A DNA stretch of 64,000 nt from Paucimonas lemoignei (GCA_900475325.1 LS483371.1:5307501-5371500), one strand, 5' to 3'; shown: positions 35,197-44,259, counted from the first letter of the stretch. Made by a program: numbers and translations. The notes: a model not told the origin generated them from the sequence alone.

Positions 35197-35673
35197 TCAA
35201 CGTAAAAGCAACGCGCCTTCAATCGGCACATAACGGCTGGCGGCGCGGATCAACGAATTGGCGGTCAAACCTGGCACGCCATAAGCCACCGCTTCGACGC
35301 CATGCTTGCTGATGATGCGTTCGAGCAGCAGATCGAAATCGCCATCGCCGGACGCCAGGACCACTTCATCCACCTGCGGCGCGACGTCCATGATATCGAT
35401 GGTGATGCCTACATCCCAGTCGCCTTTGGCCGAGCCGTCGCTGCGCTGGATGTATGGTTTGAGTTTCACGGTGAAACCCAGGTTGCGAAGAATCTGCTGG
35501 AATTGCTGCTGTTTGCTGTCGCCGCGGTCGATGGCATAAGCGTACGCCTCGACAATCTGCCCACGCTTGCTGATATCAGCCCATAAGGCGGCGTAGTTGA
35601 AATGACAGCCATGAGCCTGACGGACGGTGTAATAGAGGTTCTGCACATCGGCGAACACCGCGATTTTCTTCAC
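35197..35673 (-). CDS. NYN-domain (LabA/DUF88) protein
   Basis: This 158-aa protein has the NYN PIN-like fold: FADVQNLYYTVRQ with the first acidic residue, DWDVGITIDIM and SGDGDFDLLLERI with further aspartates. The acidic cluster is that of a metal-dependent nuclease. Members such as LabA regulate RNA or gene expression, but many remain uncharacterised. It is the first gene of a two-gene unit with the downstream DEDDh exonuclease. Confidence 0.88.
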   Translation of the reverse strand: MKKIAVFADVQNLYYTVRQAHGCHFNYAALWADISKRGQIVEAYAYAIDRGDSKQQQFQQILRNLGFTVKLKPYIQRSDGSAKGDWDVGITIDIMDVAPQVDEVVLASGDGDFDLLLERIISKHGVEAVAYGVPGLTANSLIRAASRYVPIEGALLLR

Positions 35674-35873
35674 CGGAACTCCTCAAGACGCGATTCAGAA
35701 TGAATCGGCGCCCAGTATGCCAGTTCTGACAGGGCGGTGCCGCTGCACACATTTGTAGATACTCTGCTGGGGTAGCCCTAAAGCCATGCATATCCAGCAG
35801 CGGCGGCGACGCTGATTCACCTTTGCGCCCTTACGGCGCGTCACTTTCGAAAAGCCGGAATGCCGGCCCAGAC

Positions 35874-36360
35874 GAAAGTAACCAAAGCGCTCCCGCTCCT
35901 TTGTCCGGGTCTTCGCCAAGGCTCAGACTTCCCTCGCTCCGGCATTGCTCCGTGGGCCGCCGCAATGGGCCATCCATGGCCCGGTGCGGCTAAACCGGCA
36001 TCCTTGCCGGTTTACCCACTCCGCAATACCTGCGCTCGGCCGGCCACAAGTCGCAATTTGTGGCGCCCATACGTTTTGCGCACGGCTCCAGAATCAAAAG
36101 CAGGGTGTGAGCCCGGAAGTCACGTTTGAGAAATCTGCAAAGCAGATTTGCTTTTCCTGCCGCGATTTCCCAGACGACGCAAAATGCGCGTCGGGAGGGT
36201 GAGCGCAGGTGTCGTGGGGTGGGTCGCTCGGCATGGATGCCGAGCGAGCGCCGCTGGGCCATGGATGGCCCGTCGGCGCGTGCCCGCCCCACGGCACCGG
36301 AGCGAACGTACCCCCGCGAAGCGGGGGCCGGACGCCAGCGCAGAGGTTTTGGTTACTTTT
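35874..36360. repeat. Large composite inverted repeat, two copies of one element head to head
   Basis: The 817-bp gap 35674-36490 holds no credible gene. Its core is two related arms in opposite orientation: 35874-36037 and 36201-36360. Both start from their outer ends with AAAGTAACCAAA and then share, in order, CGCTCCGG, CCGTGGG, GGGCCATCCATGGCCC, GGCATCC-n-TGCCG, ACCCAC and CTGCGCTC. Each arm and the central loop also contain short perfect hairpins, such as AAACCGGC-n6-GCCGGTTT, AAATCTGC-n3-GCAGATTT, CTCGGCAT-n2-ATGCCGAG and CCCCCGC-n3-GCGGGGG. Small frames in the element look like artefacts of repetition. Confidence 0.8.
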
Positions 36361-36490
36361 GGCACCAAAAGTGACCCGGCCGTCAGGACGGAACCTGACT
36401 CAGCAGCGCCCGGATGCTGTGTTGAAACTTGATTCAAGGCGCAGTGCTTTGATTTTGAGGCATCAGACATAAAGGGTCCGGGGTCAGACG

Positions 36491-37273
36491 TTAAACAAAC
36501 GAATCATCATCCCCACCATCAAAACCGCCGCCATCGTCCCAGCCGCCGCTTTGATCGTTGTCGTAGGAATCATTGCTGGTCACTTGCTCCTGGTTATCGT
36601 TCCAACCGCCCGTGTCGTTGTTGCCGCTATCGGCGACCTGAGCCGGTTCCTCCTTGATAACTTCAACCACTTCCTGAGGCTGGCTGTGACTGCCAAACAT
36701 GCTGCTCAGCCCTTGCGCCAGCATCACACCACCGGCCACACCCGCTGCCGTCTGCAACGCACCGCTCATGAAACCGCCACCCCGTGGGGCCTGTTGTTGC
36801 GGCTGCTGAGGCGCGGCGTAGTTGGCGCCTTGCGGTGCGTTGTAAGGCGGCGGGCTGGAAGGACCACCATCGCGCCAGCCTCCACCAGACGGAGGGCTCA
36901 CAGGACGCTGCTGGGAGAAAGACTGCTGGGGTTGCGTTTGCGGCTCGCGAGAACCACCACCGCCGAATATGCTCGACAGGAACCCGCCGCTGCTCTGCGC
37001 TGGCGCGGAAGAAGCCTGTGATTTGGCCTGCTGCAACTCGGCCTGGAGTTTCTGGATCTGCTCGTCGCGCTCTTTTAGCTGCTGACCAAGCTGATTAACC
37101 GCCGCTTCCTGCACCACAATCGCCTGCGCCATGTAGTAAGGCGCGGCCGGTTGCTGGGTGAGATGCTCCTTGATCCTGGCCTCAGCCTCGCTGTCACGCG
37201 GGGCGGACGCGGTTTCGGCACTCTTCAATTTAGTGAAAAGACCATCGATCAGGGTTTGCTCTTCGCTGTTCAT
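36491..37273 (-). CDS. DUF2076-family protein
   Basis: This 260-aa protein starts MNSEEQTLIDGLFTKLKSAE, the DUF2076 opening, and has a coiled coil near residues 55-85 (VVQEAAVNQLGQQLKERDEQIQKLQAELQQ). A glutamine-proline-glycine-rich middle and a short hydrophobic GGFMSGALQTAAGVAGGVMLAQGL follow. The tail is very acidic (DDGGGFDGGDDDSFV). ATG 37273 has GAGG six bases upstream. It is a predicted periplasmic or ligand-binding-like family of unknown role. Confidence 0.85.
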   Translation of the reverse strand: MNSEEQTLIDGLFTKLKSAETASAPRDSEAEARIKEHLTQQPAAPYYMAQAIVVQEAAVNQLGQQLKERDEQIQKLQAELQQAKSQASSAPAQSSGGFLSSIFGGGGSREPQTQPQQSFSQQRPVSPPSGGGWRDGGPSSPPPYNAPQGANYAAPQQPQQQAPRGGGFMSGALQTAAGVAGGVMLAQGLSSMFGSHSQPQEVVEVIKEEPAQVADSGNNDTGGWNDNQEQVTSNDSYDNDQSGGWDDGGGFDGGDDDSFV

Positions 37274-37451
37274 GGCGACCTCGTTAGATTGCCGTTGGAA
37301 ATCTTCGCCGGGCACAGTTGCCGGCACAAGCAAGGTAATGGGGCTGATCCAGGGCGTTTCAATGGCCTGTCGCAAATGTTAAGAAGGCTCTGGCCCGTGT
37401 CTGGTTAGCCAGCTAAAGTGACCGCCTGCTTTTTTTGTGCGACTTGGCCTC

Positions 37452-38111
37452 ATGAACCCGCTAACTATTCTTAATGACTCGCTGTACTTTTTCCGACGCA
37501 ATCTGGCGAGCATTCTGACGCTGTGCCTGCCGCTGGTGATGCTCGAAGCCCTCGCTAAACAGGTGCTGAGCAATGCGCTTCCAGGCAACGGTTCGACGGC
37601 GTATGAACTGGTCGTCGGCCTGCTGTTCTACCCGCTGTACACCGGCGCCTTGATCCTGTTCCTCGATGCCCGCAGCCGTAGCGAGCACCCCGCTGCTGGT
37701 AACCTCCTCGCCATGGCGCTGCGCATGTGGCCGACCTTCGCTGTGATGGCGGCGCTGAGCACCTTGCTGATCATGTTCGGCCTGTCGCTGTTCATCGTTC
37801 CGGGCATCTGGGTGATGGTCAAACTGGTGTTTTCCGAATATCTGCTTGTCCTGCGCGGCATGACGCCGCTGATGGCCATGCGCGGCAGTTTCGCGATGAC
37901 CAACGGCCATTTCGCGCGCATCCTGGCCTGCGTGCTGTGTATCTATATTCCGCTGTCCCTGCTGGAAGGCGTCGCCATCTACCTGCTGGAACCGCAAAAC
38001 GCCGGGGTCAATTTCGTGATTGATACCCTGAGCAGCTTCCTGCAATTGTTCACCAGCGTGGTGATGTTCCGCCTGTTCATGCTGATCAACGAAGCGTCCA
38101 AGCCGGAGTAA
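37452..38111 (+). CDS. YciC-like membrane protein
   Basis: This 219-aa inner-membrane protein has six hydrophobic segments and the opening MNPLTILNDSLYFFRRNLASILTLCLPLVMLE, like the UPF0259/YciC family. A conserved-looking cytoplasmic loop (VFSEYLLVLRGMTPLMAMRGSFAMTNGHF) lies between segments 4 and 5. Function is unknown. It is followed after 70 bp by an EEP-family enzyme gene on the same strand. Confidence 0.7.
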   Translation: MNPLTILNDSLYFFRRNLASILTLCLPLVMLEALAKQVLSNALPGNGSTAYELVVGLLFYPLYTGALILFLDARSRSEHPAAGNLLAMALRMWPTFAVMAALSTLLIMFGLSLFIVPGIWVMVKLVFSEYLLVLRGMTPLMAMRGSFAMTNGHFARILACVLCIYIPLSLLEGVAIYLLEPQNAGVNFVIDTLSSFLQLFTSVVMFRLFMLINEASKPE

Positions 38112-38181
38112 TCCTTTGCAGTCGGCTATGCTGGTGCGACGCGAACTTCTAACTGAACGCCCTGCGTTCTAAGCCGAACCC

Positions 38182-39270
38182 ATGAACCGATTGACCCGCC
38201 TCATCCTGATCATTGCCTTGCTGGGCGGGCTATTGCTCGCTGCGATCTACACCCTCACCTGGCGCCCCGCCGCTCGGCAGGAACTGCCCGTGGCCTGTAA
38301 CCCGGATACAAAGGCACCGCCGTTGGTGCCGGGGCAGGCGCTGAAAGTCATGACCTGGAATATCCAGTACCTGGCGGGCAAGCGTTATGTGTTTTGGTAT
38401 GACCTGGCCGACGGTAGCGGCACGGATAGTCGCCCCACCGCTGAGGACGTCGCCTTCAACCTGGGCGAAGTGGCGCGGGTGATCCGCGACGAGCAGCCGG
38501 ATATCGTGCTTCTGCAAGAAGTGAACGACGGCGCCAAGAACACGGACTACGACAACCAGCTGGCGCTGCTGCAAGAGCGCGTGACTGACCTTTACCCGTG
38601 CAGCTCGGAGGCCTTCTACTGGAAAGCCGATTTCGTCCCGCACCCGCGCATCGCCGGGAGCGTCGGCATGAAGCTGGCGACCCTGAGCCGCTACAGCATT
38701 GACCGCGCCGAACGGATTCAACTGCCGATCCTCGGCGCCAACATCATCAGCCGTGAGTTCCAGCCCAAACGCGCATTACTGGTGAGTTATCTGCCCCTGC
38801 GCGACGGTGGCCACCTGGCGGTGATCAACACCCATCTGGACACCTTCACCGAACGCGACGACGCCCAACAGCGTCAGGTTCAAGCCGCCAGCAAACTGCT
38901 CGATAAATTCGAGGCCAGCGGCACGCCCTGGTTGATCGGCGGCGATTTCAACCTGCTGCCGTTGGGGCAATATCAGCGGCTACCGGCCGAGCAGCGGGGG
39001 GTTTATCAAGCCGACAGTGCACTGCATGTGCTGTGGGACAAATACCCAATGATCCCCAACAACACCGAGGCGGGCGGCGTGGACCGCGCAAAGTGGTTGA
39101 CTTACTTCCCCAACGACCCGCACGTCAACGGGCCTGACCGGACAGTGGATTACCTGTTCCACAGCCCGAGAATCAAACGTGTGAGCGCCAGTGTTCGGCA
39201 GGAAGACACGCTGTTGATCTCAAATCATCTGCCAGTGATCGGGCGATTTCTGTTGCCGGTTTTGCCTTGA
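38182..39270 (+). CDS. Endonuclease/exonuclease/phosphatase family protein, membrane-anchored or exported
   Basis: This 362-aa protein has an N-terminal hydrophobic stretch (LILIIALLGGLLLAAIYTLTW) acting as anchor or signal. The EEP fold follows: LKVMTWNIQYL (metal asparagine), DIVLLQEVNDG (catalytic glutamate), INTHLDTF (histidine) and LIGGDFNLLP (Asp-x-Asn), then TVDYLFHS and SNHLPVIG at the end. It should be active in the periplasm on phosphodiester or phospholipid-like substrates. No specific substrate can be named. Confidence 0.85.
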   Translation: MNRLTRLILIIALLGGLLLAAIYTLTWRPAARQELPVACNPDTKAPPLVPGQALKVMTWNIQYLAGKRYVFWYDLADGSGTDSRPTAEDVAFNLGEVARVIRDEQPDIVLLQEVNDGAKNTDYDNQLALLQERVTDLYPCSSEAFYWKADFVPHPRIAGSVGMKLATLSRYSIDRAERIQLPILGANIISREFQPKRALLVSYLPLRDGGHLAVINTHLDTFTERDDAQQRQVQAASKLLDKFEASGTPWLIGGDFNLLPLGQYQRLPAEQRGVYQADSALHVLWDKYPMIPNNTEAGGVDRAKWLTYFPNDPHVNGPDRTVDYLFHSPRIKRVSASVRQEDTLLISNHLPVIGRFLLPVLP

Positions 39271-39281
39271 AACCACAGATT

Positions 39282-39376
39282 CCGTGGGAGCGAGCTTGCT
39301 CGCGAAGAGGCCGGTACACCCGATATATCCTTGTGGGCAGGAACATTGCTTTCGCGAGCAAGCTCGCTCCCACAGG
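39282..39376. repeat. REPIN, GAGCTTGCTCGCGAA type
   Basis: CCGTGGGAGCGAGCTTGCTC and its inverted arm (CGAGCAAGCTCGCTCCCAC) flank GAAGAGGCCGGTACACCCGA. Here the right arm is the better-preserved CGAGCAAGCTCG form rather than CAAGCAAGCTTG. Confidence 0.9.
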
Positions 39377-39482
39377 TCCTGTGTTTGCTGCGCGACAGCG
39401 CGCCGTCTGGACGACGTGGGCACTCCCACAAAAACATCACCCCAATTAAGGGAGATTTATTTAGTGGGACCACTGTTGCCCG

Positions 39483-42014
39483 CTACTTCCTCGGCTTGAT
39501 CCGCGCCGTCGGCTCGGCAATCAGTGGGTCATCCGGCCAGTAGTGCTTCGGGTAGCGCCCCTTCAGATCCTTCTTCACTTCGGCGTAGGTGCTGCGCCAG
39601 AAGTTGGCCAGGTCCTGCGTTACCTGCACCGGACGGCGCGCGGGCGAGAGCAGGTGGAGCTTGACGACCTGCCGACCATTGGCGATGCGCGGAGTATCGG
39701 CCAGGCCGAACAGTTCTTGCAGGCGCACCGCGAGAATCGGCGGATGCTCGCTATAATCCAGCCGCACGGACGACCCTGACGGCACGCTCAAGTGGTGCGG
39801 CGCCAACTCGTCCAGCCGCTGGGGCAGCGGCCAGGGCAGCAGGTTGTGCAGGATCGAGGACATATCCAGATTGCTGAAATGGCTAAGCCGCGAGACTTTA
39901 CCGAGATACGGCAGCAGCCAGCTTTCCAGGCGGTCCAGCAGACCGGCGTTGCTGACATCCGGCCATTCGCTGCTGTCTTTGTGTTGTAAATCCAATGTCC
40001 GCAATAAGCCAACCCGAGCCTGCCACTGGCGCAGCTCAGGAGTCCATGGCAGCAGTTCCAGACCTTTGCGCCGCACCAGCGCCAGCAGCGCCTGGCCCTT
40101 GGCAGACTCGTCCAGCCCGGTCAGCGGCTCGCGGCTAAGGATCAACTCGCCCACCTTGCGCTGGCGCTCGGCCCGGAACACACCTTCGCGCTCGTCCCAA
40201 TCCAGTTGATCAAGCTGCGTGACTTGCTCGGCCAGCACCGAGTCGAACAGCGCCGGATCGAATTCAGCTGCCAGATAGATACGCTCTTCACGCTGGCCCT
40301 GACGGCTGCCAAGATCGGCGATCACCAGCCAGGGTTGTTTCATCAACGCATCGACTTCGGCGAACAATGCCGCACGACCATTGGCCAGCCGATATTCGGC
40401 GCCACCGGGTTTGCGCTGCTGGGCGACACGGTCGGGATATGCCAGAGCCAGCAACGCACCCAGCCAGCGCGGGTGATCCGGGTCGCTGACCGGCTCGCTC
40501 ATCACACCACGCAAATAGCCACGATATTGTCGCGACAGTTGCTTGGCCCGCTGCACGCCGCCTTGAGCCCCTCGCGCCGCACGCTCAGTGCCTTCGAGCA
40601 AACTCAAACGGCTATGCAGATCCGCACCGCCACCACGCAGAATATCGCGCTCGCCCAGCAGCGCCGCCACATCGCACGCCAGGCTGCCCAGTCCTAATGC
40701 CTGACCGCGCAACAGCAAATGGCCAATACGCGGATGGGCAGGCAGTTCGGCCATGGCCTGACCGTGGGCAGTGAGTTTGTAATCGTTCCCCGGCGCGCGG
40801 CTCAACGCACCAAGCCGCACCAGCAAATCCTGGGACTGGGCGTAGGCTGCCGCGGGAGGAACATCGAGCCAAACCAGCTGAGCCGGCGTTACGCCCCAGC
40901 GCGCCAGCTGCAGGCCCAGCCCGGCCAGATCTGCCTGAAGAATTTCCGCCGCCCCGTAGGCAGCGAGTTGTTCGTGCTGGGCTTCGGACCACAGGCGATA
41001 ACACACGCCCGGTTCCAGCCGCCCCGCTCGCCCGGCACGCTGGGTGGCGCTGGCCCGGGAGATGCGCTGAGTATCGAGGCGAGTCATGCCGCTGCCGGGA
41101 TCGAAACGCGGCACCCGCGCCAGACCCGCATCGATCACCACCCGAACGCCATCAATGGTCAGGCTGGTTTCCGCGATGTTGGTCGCCAGCACCACTTTGC
41201 GAGTGCCTTTGGGCGCAGGCTCGATGGCGGCGCGCTGGGCGTTCAGGTCCAGTTCGCCATGCAACGGGCACAACAGGATGTCGCTGCGGTTGCCGAGCGC
41301 GTCGGCCAGCTGCTGATTCACCCGACGAATCTCCGCCTGCCCCGGCAGGAACACCAACAGGCTGCCGCTCTGATCATTGATCGCGTCCAGCACCGTCTGC
41401 ACGACCCGCGGCTCAATGAACTCGCCGGGCTGAAACGGCCTGCCCCACTGCATCTGCACCGGGAACATACGCCCATCGCTGCGTACCACGGGCGCATCGC
41501 CGAGCAGACTGGAAAGCCGCTCGCCTTCCAGCGTCGCCGACATCAGCAGGATCTTCAGGGGCTGGTCATCACGAAACAACTCTCGGCCATTGAGACTCAG
41601 GGCCAAGGCCAGGTCGGCATCGAGGCTGCGTTCGTGGAATTCGTCAAAGATCAACAGGCCCACGCCTTCCAGCGCCGGATCGTCCTGCAGACGGCGGGTC
41701 AGAATGCCTTCGGTGACGACTTCGATTCGGGTCTTTGGGCCAACCCTGCTTTCCAGCCGGATGCGGTAGCCCACGGTTTCGCCAACTTTCTCGCCCAACT
41801 CGCTGGCCAACCGTTCAGCCGCAGCCCGCGCCGCCAACCGCCGGGGTTCGAGCATGAGAATGGTCTGCCCGGCCAGCCAACTTTCTTCGAGCAGCGCCAG
41901 CGGCACGCGGGAGGTTTTACCCGCCCCCGGCGGCGCCTCAAGCACCGCTTCATGGCGCTCGCTCAGCGCTTGGCGAAGGTCGGGTAAAACGGCATCGATG
42001 GGCAGGGAAATCAT
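39483..42014 (-). CDS. hrpB: ATP-dependent helicase HrpB
   Basis: This 843-aa DEAH/RHA helicase has motif I APPGAGKTSRVPLAL, II DEFHERSLDADLAL, III SATLEG, V LATNIAETSLTIDGVRVVIDAGL and VI QRAGRAGRLEPGVCYRL. The HA2 domain and C-terminal HrpB-specific region follow (LPWPLPQRLDELAPHHLSVPSGSSVRLDYSEHPPILAVRLQELFGL). ATG 42014 was chosen where the conserved N-terminus begins, with GGAAG seven bases upstream. Its cellular role is poorly defined despite wide conservation. PA3961 is the positional counterpart. Confidence 0.93.
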   Translation of the reverse strand: MISLPIDAVLPDLRQALSERHEAVLEAPPGAGKTSRVPLALLEESWLAGQTILMLEPRRLAARAAAERLASELGEKVGETVGYRIRLESRVGPKTRIEVVTEGILTRRLQDDPALEGVGLLIFDEFHERSLDADLALALSLNGRELFRDDQPLKILLMSATLEGERLSSLLGDAPVVRSDGRMFPVQMQWGRPFQPGEFIEPRVVQTVLDAINDQSGSLLVFLPGQAEIRRVNQQLADALGNRSDILLCPLHGELDLNAQRAAIEPAPKGTRKVVLATNIAETSLTIDGVRVVIDAGLARVPRFDPGSGMTRLDTQRISRASATQRAGRAGRLEPGVCYRLWSEAQHEQLAAYGAAEILQADLAGLGLQLARWGVTPAQLVWLDVPPAAAYAQSQDLLVRLGALSRAPGNDYKLTAHGQAMAELPAHPRIGHLLLRGQALGLGSLACDVAALLGERDILRGGGADLHSRLSLLEGTERAARGAQGGVQRAKQLSRQYRGYLRGVMSEPVSDPDHPRWLGALLALAYPDRVAQQRKPGGAEYRLANGRAALFAEVDALMKQPWLVIADLGSRQGQREERIYLAAEFDPALFDSVLAEQVTQLDQLDWDEREGVFRAERQRKVGELILSREPLTGLDESAKGQALLALVRRKGLELLPWTPELRQWQARVGLLRTLDLQHKDSSEWPDVSNAGLLDRLESWLLPYLGKVSRLSHFSNLDMSSILHNLLPWPLPQRLDELAPHHLSVPSGSSVRLDYSEHPPILAVRLQELFGLADTPRIANGRQVVKLHLLSPARRPVQVTQDLANFWRSTYAEVKKDLKGRYPKHYWPDDPLIAEPTARIKPRK

Positions 42015-42093
42015 GGTGGCTTCCGGTGGTCCTGCGCACAGGCTAGGAAAAGGGCAGAGGATTGACGTATTCACCAAACGCCGGAAACAAAGA

Positions 42094-42111
42094 GGCCCCG
42101 CAAGCGGGGCC
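42094..42111 (-). terminator. Orphan intrinsic terminator upstream of hrpB
   Basis: GGCCCCGC and GCGGGGCC pair around an AA loop, and the minus-strand sequence continues TCTTTGTTT. It would terminate a leftward transcript, yet the gene immediately to its right (the Abi-like gene) reads rightward. Confidence 0.65.
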
Positions 42112-42264
42112 ACAACATAACCTAGTCTCATCACCGTTTCTGTAACCCGGGAGTGGAGTTGCCAGGGCAGCGACGTGAATTTACCACAACCCCCACCACC
42201 TTCAAACCCAAAGACTGGATTTGAACATCCTGAATCAATCTGATTTCAACGAAAAAAATTGGCC

Positions 42265-43032
42265 ATGTACCATTTCCACTTTGGCTGGAAGGATAAGCCC
42301 AGCCAGCTTGATACCAAGGAGTCATGGGTGGTTATGGTTTGGCAAACGCTGGAGGCAAAGCTCTCCACCCCGAGGATGTCTCGATACCTTCAAGGCAATA
42401 AAAACAGAGAGGTTCGAGCCGCTGAAGCTTATGTCCACAACATGAAGATTGCCGAGTCGTTCGTCTCGATTTTTCATGTCCTTGAGGTTTCTCTGCGTAA
42501 CGGGATTCAGAAGGAAATGGCTCTGGAGTATGGGAGAGCTGACTGGTACGAAGACTGGAGCTGTAGCGCAAATCCACATTTACAACGTCTCTACAGCAAG
42601 ATTGCAGAGGCGAAGAGAACCTTGACGGGCAGAGGCGTTCCGCTGAGCCCAGATAACGTCGTCGCCGAACTTAGCTTTGGCTTCTGGACGTCGTTGTTCA
42701 ACCGGGCAACGATCATCACCTTTTCAAAACCGCTTATGCGGGTTTTCTACTCCTGCCCCAAGGGGATGCGTCAGCCTGACAACATTCGCACTCGACTGAA
42801 TAAGGGAAGGGATCTGCGTAATCGTTGCTTCCACCACGAACCGCTTCTGTGGCAACCCCTATATGAGCTGCACAGGTATATATCGGAGGTGATCAGATGG
42901 ATTGATCCGAACCTGTATGCCTGGATCAGAACCCATGACAGAGTGCCCGGCACGCTCGCCGACTGGGCCAAGTGGAAAGACGCCAGTGACCCTGAGCACG
43001 ATGCCGGAACAATCGATTCCAGGAGTGACTAA
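42265..43032 (+). CDS. Abi-like (abortive-infection type) family protein
   Basis: This 255-aa cytoplasmic protein resembles the Abi-like group. Marks are RYLQGNKNREVRAAEAYVHNMKIAESFVSIFHVLEVSLRNGIQKEM (about 41-86), VAELSFGFWTSLFN (about 133-146) and LNKGRDLRNRCFHHEPLL (about 180-198), a pattern shared with HEPN-related R-x4-6-H motifs. ATG 42265 was chosen over a TTG six bases before. Base composition is visibly AT-richer than the neighbours, and it interrupts an otherwise leftward-reading stretch between hrpB and the hydrolase. A phage-defence or toxin role is inference. Confidence 0.7.
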   Translation: MYHFHFGWKDKPSQLDTKESWVVMVWQTLEAKLSTPRMSRYLQGNKNREVRAAEAYVHNMKIAESFVSIFHVLEVSLRNGIQKEMALEYGRADWYEDWSCSANPHLQRLYSKIAEAKRTLTGRGVPLSPDNVVAELSFGFWTSLFNRATIITFSKPLMRVFYSCPKGMRQPDNIRTRLNKGRDLRNRCFHHEPLLWQPLYELHRYISEVIRWIDPNLYAWIRTHDRVPGTLADWAKWKDASDPEHDAGTIDSRSD

Positions 43033-43066
43033 GTTCTGGCAGCGCAAGCTATGCCAGCCGAACCCC

Positions 43067-43606
43067 CTACTCACCCGTCAGCCTGCCCAATAACTCCAAA
43101 CCTTCAGGCCAAGCTCCATATCCAGTCTGCCCATTGATATGCCCGGCGTTTTCCAGCCAGACCAGTTCACTGCCCCAGGCCTGGCTGAAGAATTCTGCGC
43201 GCTCTGGTGTGACGTAGGGGTCGTCGGTACTGGCGACGACGATTGTCGGAAACGGCAGGCGTTGGGTCGACATCGGGGTGAAACCGCTGGTGCCCGCCGG
43301 ATAGCTCGGGGCTTCGGTGTCACTCGGCGCCACCAATAGAGCGCCACGCACTTTGCGAGATTCAGGGTGTTGTTGCGCCCAGAGGGTGATCAACGTTACG
43401 GCCAGGCTGTGGGCAACAAGCACCACTTCGCCGTCTGCCGCTTCTATTTCCCGATTCAGCTGCTCAACCCAGTCCGCTGCGACAGGGGTTTCCCAGTCTT
43501 GTTGCTCGACTCTGTGGAACTCCGGGAACTGCCGTTCCCAATGCGACTGCCAATGGGTTTCCCCTGAATTGAACAGGCCCGGCAAGATCAGAACTCTGGT
43601 TGTCAT
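43067..43606 (-). CDS. RBBP9/YdeN-type alpha/beta hydrolase
   Basis: This 179-aa serine hydrolase has LILPGLFNSGETHWQSHWE at the N-terminus, the nucleophile in LVAHSLAVTLI (Ser near residue 67), the aspartate in VASTDDPYVTPERAEFFSQAWGSEL, and the histidine in ENAGHING. The compact size is usual for this family. Substrate is unknown. It is convergent with the Abi-like gene (34 bp between stops). Confidence 0.88.
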   Translation of the reverse strand: MTTRVLILPGLFNSGETHWQSHWERQFPEFHRVEQQDWETPVAADWVEQLNREIEAADGEVVLVAHSLAVTLITLWAQQHPESRKVRGALLVAPSDTEAPSYPAGTSGFTPMSTQRLPFPTIVVASTDDPYVTPERAEFFSQAWGSELVWLENAGHINGQTGYGAWPEGLELLGRLTGE

Positions 43607-43654
43607 CTTTCATCTCCGTTGAACACGACATAGATATACCTGAAAAACCGATAA

Positions 43655-43732
43655 CCTGTAGGAGCTACCGCAGGCTGCGAATGCGGTGAACCTGACACAC
43701 TGCGATTCGCAGCCTGCGGCAGCTCCTACAGG
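43655..43732. repeat. REPIN, CTGCCGCAGGCTGCGAA type
   Basis: CCTGTAGGAGCTACCGCAGG and its inverted copy CAGCCTGCGGCAGCTCCTAC flank a spacer with TGAACCTGACACACTGCG. It lies between the divergent hydrolase and lipoprotein genes. Confidence 0.9.
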
Positions 43733-43818
43733 ACCGAGGTAAGGCTGGAAACACGCAATATTCATCGCTCTGCGTTGCCAGCCTTGTATAGTTGCCCCTT
43801 CACTACATGGAGATGTTC

Positions 43819-44238
43819 ATGCGCATTCCTTCCCGTTTCATCGGCGGCGTCATGGTCGCTGCTCTGCTGACCCAACTCACCGCGTGCGGCAGTATTTTCT
43901 ATCCGGAACGACGCGGCCAGATCGATGGCAAGATTGACCCGGCGATTGCCGTGCTCGATGCCGTCGGCCTGCTGTTCTACGTCATCCCCGGCCTGATTGC
44001 CTTTGGTGTGGACTTCGCCACGGGTGCGATCTACTTCCCTCATGGCCAGACCGCGCAGGTTGATCCGCAGAAACTGCAACCGGCCATCAACGCCGACGGC
44101 AGTGTCGACAACAGCAAGCTGCAAGCCATCCTCGAAACCGAGCTGGGCCGTACGCTGCCACTGAACGACCCGCGCCTGATTCAGCATCGCGGCAGCGTTC
44201 AGCAGCTGGCAACCCTGGGCCTGGCGCCGTCTGCCTGA
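43819..44238 (+). CDS. Small lipoprotein of unknown function
   Basis: This 139-aa protein has a type-II signal peptide with the lipobox LTAC (cysteine near residue 23) followed by GSIFYPERRGQIDGKIDPAIAVLDAVGLLFYVIPGLIAFGVDFATGAIYFP, which includes a second hydrophobic segment. ATG 43819 is preferred because GGAG lies six bases upstream; an ATG at 43807 is possible. A CDF transporter gene follows 21 bp later, so the two may be cotranscribed. No enzyme motif is visible, and function is unknown. Confidence 0.8.
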   Translation: MRIPSRFIGGVMVAALLTQLTACGSIFYPERRGQIDGKIDPAIAVLDAVGLLFYVIPGLIAFGVDFATGAIYFPHGQTAQVDPQKLQPAINADGSVDNSKLQAILETELGRTLPLNDPRLIQHRGSVQQLATLGLAPSA

Positions 44239-44259
44239 TTGTGATTTGAAGGAAGCATC

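Noticed and set aside
35860..36472. Several 70-116 aa frames on both strands in the inverted-repeat element
   Set aside because: Their sequences come from palindromes and repeat arms, similar frames appear on both strands, and none has a credible start and ribosome site.
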